A stretch of 41,704 bases of DNA, taken from assembly GCA_002700845.1 (NCBI GenBank), contig PAFA01000069.1, positions 1 through 41,704 of the forward strand. The letters are read 5' to 3'. Below are positions 34,846-41,704 of this stretch, one piece after another (position 1 is the stretch's first letter; every line of letters starts with the position of its first letter). A program made the translations under genes and the position numbers. The notes under the pieces were generated by a model, which had not been told where the DNA came from, did not search any database, and worked only from the letters and a program-made list of their open reading frames with translations. Source of the DNA: Phycisphaerae bacterium. Lineage in GTDB: Bacteria; Planctomycetota; Phycisphaerae; Phycisphaerales; SM1A02.

Positions 34846-35775
34846 TCAGTCTTCTGAGGCGTCGTTTGCAACCATCTCACGAAAGGTCTTGGTGAACTGC
34901 TGGGTCATTGGTCCCACCTTGCCATTGCCTATGACCCGGTCACCAATTTTGGACGCACCGATGACCTCGGCTGCAGTTCCCGTCAGGAATATTTCATCCG
35001 CGCTGTACAGATCCTCGAGCCGAAGTGTTTGTTCAAGAACCGTTTGACCACAGGCCGGGGCGACCGTATCGATAACAAATTTTCGAGTGATACCCAGCAA
35101 GAAGCCTGAATCAGGCGCGGGCGTGGAGATCACCCCATCCTTGACGATAAAAATATTGTCGCCCGTGCCCTCAGCAACCTCGCCCTTGGTATTCAACATG
35201 ATGGCCTCGTACAAACCTTGGCTTAGGGCTTCGCATTTGGCCAAGATGTTGTTGAGGTAATTCAAACTTTTGACTGAGGGGTCCAAGCACTCGACCGGGA
35301 TTCGAGGACGGCTGGCCACAATGACTTTCATCCCATCTCGGTACATCTCTTCTGGGTAAAGCCGGATGCTGTCGGCAATACAAATGACACCTGGCTCCGG
35401 ACAACTGAAGGGGTTCAAACCCAGAGTGCCCTCCCCTCGGGACAAAATGAGACGGATGTACCCATCCTGCAGGTGATTTGCCGCGACAGTTTTTCGCGTG
35501 AGATCTTCGATCTCATCGATGCTCAACTTGGGGTCCAGATGAATTCGCTCAGCGGATTCCATCAATCTGACCAGGTGGGAGCGAAGTTTGAAGATCCGGC
35601 CGTTGTAGATGCGGATGCCTTCAAAGACCCCATCCCCATAAAGGAACCCGTGGTCAAAGACACTCACCTTTGCTTCGGAGCGTGGCACCAATTGGCCATT
35701 GATCCAAATGAGGCGCTGGTCGGTTTTGGCCTCAGAGGCGGAAGACGAGCTGGAAGCGGCGGAAGATTGAACCAT
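34846..35775 (-). CDS. ilvE: Branched-chain amino acid aminotransferase (class IV); start chosen at MVQSSAAS, ORF open to 35862
   Basis: SVFDHGFLYGDGVFEGIRIYNGRIFKL; KSLNYLNNILAKCEA; EGTGDNIFIVKDG; DEIFLTGTAAEV. Confidence 0.92.
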   Translation of the reverse strand: MVQSSAASSSSSASEAKTDQRLIWINGQLVPRSEAKVSVFDHGFLYGDGVFEGIRIYNGRIFKLRSHLVRLMESAERIHLDPKLSIDEIEDLTRKTVAANHLQDGYIRLILSRGEGTLGLNPFSCPEPGVICIADSIRLYPEEMYRDGMKVIVASRPRIPVECLDPSVKSLNYLNNILAKCEALSQGLYEAIMLNTKGEVAEGTGDNIFIVKDGVISTPAPDSGFLLGITRKFVIDTVAPACGQTVLEQTLRLEDLYSADEIFLTGTAAEVIGASKIGDRVIGNGKVGPMTQQFTKTFREMVANDASED

Positions 35776-35855
35776 CACACAAAAATTGTAGCCATTCACG
35801 ACATCCCCCATGAGAGACTTCGCGGTTCGTACCCCCAAGGAGCCGATAAAAAGAC

Positions 35856-37763
35856 GTGACATTGTTTTTTACATTGCTGATGGGTCTTTTCGATGGTCTT
35901 TCGTTCGATTTGGCGGAAAACCTGTGCTTCGAGACCACCCTGTCAGATCACACCCAAAGAGCCGAGTGGCCCGCTTACATCACCAGCGAACAGCATGGGG
36001 CAGGCAAACTTTTACGTATCCAAGCCAACTCGGGGGCGGTGGCATTTCGACTGGATGGCCCAAAGGGGTCCACCTCCGGTCCCGCAACACTTCGAATTCG
36101 AGCGCAAGTCACCAACCTTGGCGCCGATCAAATCAACTTGTTTGGTCTTCGCGGTGAATTGTCTTCGACCCACACCATTACCACCGATGGCGAACATGAG
36201 ATTCGCCTGGAAGTCCCAGAAGGCTCAACCCCTCCATCCCTTTGGTGCCAGATCCTGCGGCAACATCTCGCGGACGAAGTCACACCACGAACTCCCGTTC
36301 CAAATCCAAGGCTTCGGCTTGATCTCATGTCCGTTGAAGTATGGCCACGGCGTGAACTCCGAATTCTTGGTACTGATCGATCAATCATTGCTCCAAACAC
36401 CGAAGTCCTTTTGGAAGTGGAGGGGCTTGATCCGAGCCTCGCTCCGGTTGTGATCACTGAAGTTCTTCCCAGTGGCGAAGTTGTGCAAGAAACCCTTACC
36501 GAAGTGCTCTTTCCTCTGCAAATATTGAGGACGTTCAACGGACTCGGCCGTTACAAGCTAGAAGTCAGACAAGCAGATCTCCAAGTTGAGAGAGAATTGT
36601 GCATCGTTCCTCCCAGTCCACTGTCCAGTACACGCGTTGCATTCTTTGATCCGCCAAAGTCATTTGGGGATTTGCACCGGTTCCCAAGCACACCCCCGGA
36701 AGGCTCTTCAGTAAGCAGGCCCGATCCCCGTGCCCAACGAGTTGTCATTGAACGTGACCGCACTCAAATTGTGGACCGCTCCAATCTTGTGGCAAACCTC
36801 GATGTGGAACCATCACTGTCATGTGAGCCCTTAGAACTCAATGCAGACGCATTTACCCAAGCTGCTCAACACTTGTTTGCCAATCCAAGACATGTTGTTC
36901 TGGCTCCAGCCAATGCCACAACCGGGCCGAATGCTGCTCGCTGGCACACGTTGACTTGGCTTTCACAGAGCACGATCCAACCGGCCGGTGTTCTTCCTGG
37001 CTACGGCAGTCGTCAACTTTTTCGAAGAGACGGCAAGTTGTATGCATGGCTAGACCAACCTTCATTCCCGGTTGTGCTTCCGGTGACCAATGAAAGCCAA
37101 CGTTCCAACGCTGAAGGGCATATCGAAGCCAGAGGTTTGGCCGCCGGAACCATCCCGTCCGGAGCGCGCAACACCGTGGTTGGTCCATTGCGCGAACCTG
37201 AAGTTCTGGTCCTCCGGCAGTTGAATTTTGTAGAACCGGTACAACTCACACGAAACCAAGAACTTGGGGCCTTCCTGCGAATTCCAAACCCACGGGACGC
37301 ACTGTGGCGTGGAACAATTCAAACCAAACGCGAAGGCCCGTTGCGTTTGCGACTCACCACAAACGAACTCGAACTGCTTCCTGGCCAAGAAATCAAGCTC
37401 CCGGTCAGCGTCGAATGGCCCGGTCCGTTTGTAGAACATGGTCGACACCCAATCAACTTGGAGATCAAGGAGGCTGATGGTTCCAGTATCACTGCAACTC
37501 TTGAAGTTGAAGTCACTTTTCCGGGACTCCAAGTTGAATTGTCTGCGGACAATCGCCTCACCATGATCACGACGAAAACCATGGACACTGAACTCACTTG
37601 GTGGAACGAAAGTACAAAAATCAAACGAGAGCAACGCCAGCGTCTGGCACAAGGACAACGCATTGAACGCGTCATTCCCGAATTGGCGACCCACGTTGAT
37701 GTGATCTCAGGTATCCGGACGATCCGCTACACCCTTCAAGGAATGCGTGAAGGCGGCGTTTGA
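35856..37763 (+). CDS. Hypothetical secreted or cell-envelope protein, 635 aa
   Basis: Long ORF with hydrophobic N-terminus MTLFFTLLMGLFDGLSF; beta-rich composition; no recognised domain. Confidence 0.65.
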   Translation: MTLFFTLLMGLFDGLSFDLAENLCFETTLSDHTQRAEWPAYITSEQHGAGKLLRIQANSGAVAFRLDGPKGSTSGPATLRIRAQVTNLGADQINLFGLRGELSSTHTITTDGEHEIRLEVPEGSTPPSLWCQILRQHLADEVTPRTPVPNPRLRLDLMSVEVWPRRELRILGTDRSIIAPNTEVLLEVEGLDPSLAPVVITEVLPSGEVVQETLTEVLFPLQILRTFNGLGRYKLEVRQADLQVERELCIVPPSPLSSTRVAFFDPPKSFGDLHRFPSTPPEGSSVSRPDPRAQRVVIERDRTQIVDRSNLVANLDVEPSLSCEPLELNADAFTQAAQHLFANPRHVVLAPANATTGPNAARWHTLTWLSQSTIQPAGVLPGYGSRQLFRRDGKLYAWLDQPSFPVVLPVTNESQRSNAEGHIEARGLAAGTIPSGARNTVVGPLREPEVLVLRQLNFVEPVQLTRNQELGAFLRIPNPRDALWRGTIQTKREGPLRLRLTTNELELLPGQEIKLPVSVEWPGPFVEHGRHPINLEIKEADGSSITATLEVEVTFPGLQVELSADNRLTMITTKTMDTELTWWNESTKIKREQRQRLAQGQRIERVIPELATHVDVISGIRTIRYTLQGMREGGV

Positions 37764-38314
37764 CCCAGAAGGGTGCGCCACAACACATCGGTGACGCGCC
37801 AACCCATGGCATCCTTACGAAGTTCGAGGCGCCATGTCGAAGCCATGGGGCGCCCCCCGTCAACCACTCGTACTTTCAATTCCACCTGCACCTGATCGGA
37901 ACGAATCGTGGTGCCATTGATGGCGAGAATCGACCAAGAGCTGAAGCTGTACCGAGCCGCGCGGGAAAGTTGACGATTCAATACGGCAAAGTCTTGGCGT
38001 GGAGATTGGGCATCCCCAATCGCCCAACCAGCTTCGGGATGAAGGAGGCGATGGACGCCTTCAATTTCCCCCTGACACACGTTGGCCACCAACGCTTCCA
38101 CCACCGGGATGGCCTGCTCAGCCGGAGTCTCAACCAGCATGGCTGCACACCAAACCCCAGAAGCCAATCCAAGACAAGCGACACCAGCGTGCCGAGGCCG
38201 AGAATAGCCTTCCCGCAACGCGTATCCCAGCAGACCGATGGCCAGGAGCAGCAAAGGAGCCGCCAAGGGGTAAGGATTGGCCATGAGTGCGTCGAATTCG
38301 ACCATGTCGAGCAT
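37736..38314 (-). CDS. Hypothetical membrane protein (two N-terminal TM segments, soluble NTF2-like-looking C-terminus)
   Basis: MLDMVEFDALMANPYPLAAPLLLLAIGLLGYALREGYS...HAGVACLGLASGVWCAAML...; start chosen to avoid overlap with the divergent LON-domain gene. Confidence 0.6.
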   Translation of the reverse strand: MLDMVEFDALMANPYPLAAPLLLLAIGLLGYALREGYSRPRHAGVACLGLASGVWCAAMLVETPAEQAIPVVEALVANVCQGEIEGVHRLLHPEAGWAIGDAQSPRQDFAVLNRQLSRAARYSFSSWSILAINGTTIRSDQVQVELKVRVVDGGRPMASTWRLELRKDAMGWRVTDVLWRTLLGQTPPSRIP

Positions 38315-38355
38315 CGTAGGTGATGCACATGGCAAAGCGGCGCTAGCATGGTGAT

Positions 38356-39051
38356 GTGCAGACATCCATCCAGTGCGATTTTCGACGGGAATTTCCAATC
38401 TTCCCGCTCCGGCAAACAGTGATGTTTCCGCACAGTGTGGTTCCGCTTCATATTTATGAAACCCGCTACCGCCAAATGTTGGACGATTCGCTCGACCGAG
38501 TCGGACAACTGGTCGCGGCCACCACCCACCCCGACGCCGAAGCCGAACAACCCAACGAACCTTTGCCACTCTTGCCCGTAGGTTGTGTCGCGCAGATTCT
38601 TGACCATGAACGCCTCTCGGACGGGCGGTACAACATTTTGATTCAGGGACTCTGCCGGGTCGAGATCGAAGAACTCCATGAACCAGAAGGTGGTTGCCTT
38701 TATCGCCGAGGGCGTCTTCGACCAATCGTTGACCAAGGTGCGGACGAACATGACCGACCCGAGGCTCGCGATTTGATTCGGCTTGCCCTCCAAGGCCCTG
38801 GCGTTGGGAGCATGTCGATGGCCGAAGATTTGCAGAATTTGCTCGATCGCGACGAGGCCCCCTTAGATGCCATTGTTGATCTCTTGGCCCAACCCTTGCT
38901 CCGTGATCAAAAGAAACGCAGTCAATATTTGTCGTTGTCCACGCTTCCCGACCGGATGGCCCTTCTGCTCCGAACCATGCGGCACATCAACGCCACGGCT
39001 CGTCAGTTCTCAGAAGATGATGGCCAAAGCCCGACCTCTGGCGAAAACTGA
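38356..39051 (+). CDS. LON N-terminal (substrate-binding) domain protein, standalone
   Basis: FPIFPLRQTVMFPHSVVPLHIYETRYRQMLDDSL...LLPVGCVAQILDHERLSDGRYNILIQGLCRVEI; no AAA or protease domain follows. Confidence 0.85.
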   Translation: MQTSIQCDFRREFPIFPLRQTVMFPHSVVPLHIYETRYRQMLDDSLDRVGQLVAATTHPDAEAEQPNEPLPLLPVGCVAQILDHERLSDGRYNILIQGLCRVEIEELHEPEGGCLYRRGRLRPIVDQGADEHDRPEARDLIRLALQGPGVGSMSMAEDLQNLLDRDEAPLDAIVDLLAQPLLRDQKKRSQYLSLSTLPDRMALLLRTMRHINATARQFSEDDGQSPTSGEN

Positions 39052-39488
39052 TGCACCTCACACGGGCTTTCCACTCTGGTCAAGGCCCAGTCTTCGATGT
39101 CCCAAACCAACTGGAACCCAGACCCCGGCAACAGGGGATACTCAGGGCGAGAGTACTGCTCAAGAAAATCTGAAAGACCCGGGTTATGCGCCACGATGAG
39201 CACATGCTTGGCCCAAGAGAGTCCGCACATCACGGATCCCAACTGATCTGCTGATGCCAGATACAACTCTGGGGTCAAGACCACTGCCCCTAGATTTAAG
39301 AGCTCGGCCGTGGTCTTGGTTCGCAGAGCATCTGAAGCCAAAATCAAATCTGGCCGGTAATTCGCCGACTTCATTCTCGTGGCAAGGCCCGCACAGTTGG
39401 CCATTCCAAGCGGGGTCAGATCCCGCGCATGGTCGGAGCGTGCTGATCCAGCTTCAGCATGACGAAGAAACGTGCAGTGGAGCAGCAT
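39003..39488 (-). CDS. sixA: SixA-like phosphohistidine phosphatase
   Basis: LLHCTFLRHAEAGSA; DLILASDALRTKTTAELL; VLIVAHNPGLSDFLE. Confidence 0.85.
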   Translation of the reverse strand: MLLHCTFLRHAEAGSARSDHARDLTPLGMANCAGLATRMKSANYRPDLILASDALRTKTTAELLNLGAVVLTPELYLASADQLGSVMCGLSWAKHVLIVAHNPGLSDFLEQYSRPEYPLLPGSGFQLVWDIEDWALTRVESPCEVHQFSPEVGLWPSSSEN

Positions 39489-39494
39489 AAGGCT

Positions 39495-39788
39495 TCAATT
39501 CGGAGAAGCTGCTGCCCGGAGTCGGACATCAACCCAAGCCCACAGCGGGCCAAAGGGTAAAATGGCCGAAACCATGCCGCCAATCACGGTTTTCCAACCA
39601 AGCAAACGACGACCACCGGCATACACGAACAATGTCCAGACCGACATAAACAACAGACCGTGAAGCCACCCCACCCCGGTGACGACCTCGGGAATACCAA
39701 ACAGGTACTTCAGTGGCATCGCAACCACGAAAAGAATGAGGGTTGAAAATGCTTCAACCAGAGCAAGCCGACGAAGGAAAGTGACCAT
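39495..39788 (-). CDS. DUF3817-like small integral membrane protein
   Basis: MVTFLRRLALVEAFSTLILFVVAMPLKYLFGIPEVVTGVGWLHGLLFMSVWTLFVY. Confidence 0.75.
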   Translation of the reverse strand: MVTFLRRLALVEAFSTLILFVVAMPLKYLFGIPEVVTGVGWLHGLLFMSVWTLFVYAGGRRLLGWKTVIGGMVSAILPFGPLWAWVDVRLRAAASPN

Positions 39789-39792
39789 TGTG

Positions 39793-40072
39793 TCAAGCCC
39801 CCTCGTGAGAGCGGTCGGCCCGCCAACGCATGGCCTCGCCATTTTCTTGCATTTTGACTTGTTCATAGGGCACAGCTTGCACTTGGTACATCTCAAGCTT
39901 GCAGCATTCGAGCACCCCAATAACGTCGTTGATCGCGGCATAACCAGCAGCCTGGTTGTCGATCAGATACGCATCACAAAGGCGAGTGATGGCGTAGTTC
40001 AGTTCTCCGGCGGTCGCAGGGGTACTGCCAGCGTCAATACGATTTCGATCTTCAGGCTTTATGTAGGGCACA
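39793..40072 (-). CDS. Small conserved-looking protein (DUF6899-like), GTG start
   Basis: VPYIKPEDRNRIDAGSTPATAGELNYAITRLCDAYLIDNQAAGYAAINDVIGVLECCKLEMYQVQAVPYEQVKMQENGEAMRW; SD AAGGAG upstream on the minus strand. Confidence 0.7.
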
Positions 40073-40127
40073 GTGGTTCTCCTTCGGGAGTTACAGAAAC
40101 AGACAACAACATCCGATGGTATGACTG

Positions 40128-41141
40128 ATGAGAGACCAACGGGGGCCAGCGGAAACAACTTTGACCCAACAAAACACAAATTGGTGGATCTGGGGCATTC
40201 GTCTGCTGGCCTGTGGCCCCGTGGCGGTGCTGGCGGGAAGTGCTTCATGGTCCTTTGCTGAACCATGGTGCAGTCCTTTTGTTCCTCAGGCCACCAGCAT
40301 GCTGGCCATGATCTTTGCATGGGCAATCTGGAAGCGACTGTCGTACCTCAAAGTGCCAGTATTCTTCGCCACGCTCTGGGGATCGTGGTCATGGATGCAG
40401 GGACTTCATCCGCCTAATGCCGCTGCAACATTCACCCCCCCAAAAAACGAGAAACTGCTGAGCGTGGGATTTGCCAACCTCGGTATCACCACCGCGCCTT
40501 CCCTTGACACACAAGATCCTCTGGCAACTTGGTTTCATTTGGAACCATTGGACATTTTTGGAGTCGTGGAATGTCATCCTGACCGTGTGAATCAAATTCA
40601 GTCTTGGCGAGAATGGCACACCGTCCATGCTGAGCCTGACGCGCGCGGCGCCAATGGCATCGCAATCTTTAGCATGTTCCCTATTGATTCAGTCCAAATC
40701 AGTCGCACCCCCAACGCAAGACTGGACCATCTGACTGCAATCATCAAAGGACCACAAGGCACTCTGCAAGTGGAAGTCACACACCCGTGCCCGCCAATAC
40801 CAGGCCTGCTGCACCAGAGAAAGTCTGAGTTCGACCATCTAGAGAAAGCTGCTCGATCGGCAGAGTTCCCAGTGCTGGTCCTCGGGGACCTGAATGAAAC
40901 ACCGTTTGGTACGGCATGGCAAGAACTGTTGACGAAATCCGAACTCGTGGCAGCGCAACCGTTATCCGTGGCAACTTGGCCAAGCCAACTCAAAGGAGTC
41001 CCCATCCCGCAGTGGCTAGGGATTCGTATTGATCACATCCTGGTGAGTGCCGATTTGGGTTTCACTCCGGTGGAAGTTGGTCCCCGAATGGCCTCTGACC
41101 ACAGAGCAATTAAGACCAAAATTTGGCGACACGCTCAATAA
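40128..41141 (+). CDS. Endonuclease/exonuclease/phosphatase family membrane protein
   Basis: N-terminal TM segments; FGVVECHPDRV, VLVLGDLNETPFG, RIDHILVS, ASDHRAI motifs. Confidence 0.85.
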   Translation: MRDQRGPAETTLTQQNTNWWIWGIRLLACGPVAVLAGSASWSFAEPWCSPFVPQATSMLAMIFAWAIWKRLSYLKVPVFFATLWGSWSWMQGLHPPNAAATFTPPKNEKLLSVGFANLGITTAPSLDTQDPLATWFHLEPLDIFGVVECHPDRVNQIQSWREWHTVHAEPDARGANGIAIFSMFPIDSVQISRTPNARLDHLTAIIKGPQGTLQVEVTHPCPPIPGLLHQRKSEFDHLEKAARSAEFPVLVLGDLNETPFGTAWQELLTKSELVAAQPLSVATWPSQLKGVPIPQWLGIRIDHILVSADLGFTPVEVGPRMASDHRAIKTKIWRHAQ

Positions 41142-41427
41142 GGGCAACAGTTCGATGCGGTCCATTCACAATCAAATGATGAGCGGAGACCGTTTGATTT
41201 TTGCTTGCAAGTCCGTTCAGCCAGAGGCGAACACCCTGGATTGAAATGCCATGGGAGGGTCACACCTCGAAAAGAAGGTTTAAAAAGAGAAAGCTGGTAC
41301 AAATCGTCCCAAAATACGCCATTTTTGAACCCTAAACACGACTTTAACGAAAAGCACCCCCTTACCCGATAAAAGGTAAGCCCCGCTAGTGAGGGCCTCC
41401 GTTGTACAAAGAAAGGGAGTTCGATCC

Positions 41428-41664
41428 ATGAAGGGATTCGACGTCATCAAGGGCTTCGCTAAGGAGCTAATGGAAATTTTGGTGCTCTTTGTTGGTCTCG
41501 GCGTGCTCGCCGGGGTCATTTTTGGTGAAGCGAACATTTCGTTCTTCGCCGGCATCACCTCAAACATCATTGAGTTGCTGAACCAATTCGGATCTAACGG
41601 TCTGGTTGGCTTCATCGCTTTGCTGCTTGTGGTCAGCGTGTTCAAACGCGGCGCAACTGCATAA
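41428..41664 (+). CDS. Small hydrophobic protein, 78 aa (two predicted TM helices)
   Basis: MKGFDVIKGFAKELMEILVLFVGLGVLAGVIFGEANISFFAGITSNIIELLNQFGSNGLVGFIALLLVVSVFKRGATA; SD AAAGGGAG. Confidence 0.65.
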   Translation: MKGFDVIKGFAKELMEILVLFVGLGVLAGVIFGEANISFFAGITSNIIELLNQFGSNGLVGFIALLLVVSVFKRGATA

Positions 41665-41704
41665 GCTTTCAACAACAGTTGAATTGATCACGGCCTCGCG
41701 AAAG

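Noticed and set aside
37978-38793. 271-aa minus-strand ORF overlapping the LON-domain gene
   Set aside because: Alternative frame of the 37736-38314 gene and antisense to the LON-domain gene; no sensible domains.
1-41704. Mobile elements, CRISPR arrays, rRNA and tRNA genes
   Set aside because: No transposase or integrase motifs, no regularly spaced direct repeats and no recognisable tRNA cloverleaf or rRNA segments were seen by eye; a tRNAscan/Infernal run would be needed for a firm negative.

Overview
The window looks like a bacterial chromosomal segment, probably Planctomycetota and possibly Phycisphaerae-like. That placement is inferred from gene content: an Hc1-like histone-type protein, an exosortase locus, and a DUF1559/H-X9-DG-like pseudopilin domain. 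No phage, transposon, CRISPR array, rRNA or tRNA was seen. Most genes are housekeeping: waaF-like, purB, fabZ-like, manA, eda, proS, dnaK, dus, serC, lipA, rplT, rpmI, pheT, ilvE, sixA-like. The main accessory block is a minus-strand exopolysaccharide/exosortase locus at about 14667-27718: Wza-like lipoprotein, exosortase, EpsI-like protein, 1649-aa TPR protein, Wzz/BY-kinase fusion, SDR epimerase, WecA/MraY-family transferase, and low-MW protein tyrosine phosphatase. Its kinase domain lacks the Walker A lysine. Other unusual points are: (i) a protein joining a sigma-70 region-4-like helix-turn-helix to a transmembrane segment without region 2; (ii) an ECF-linked anti-sigma-like membrane protein with a pseudopilin-like C-terminus; (iii) a PheT that seems to lack the tRNA-binding (EMAP/OB) insertion; (iv) two conserved-looking ~58-aa proteins missing from the ORF track (Hc1-like and a CC...CPKCG putative zinc-ribbon); (v) an A-B-A' set of mutually exclusive hairpins after the Hc1-like gene. 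All product calls come from motif recognition by eye; no database search was run.
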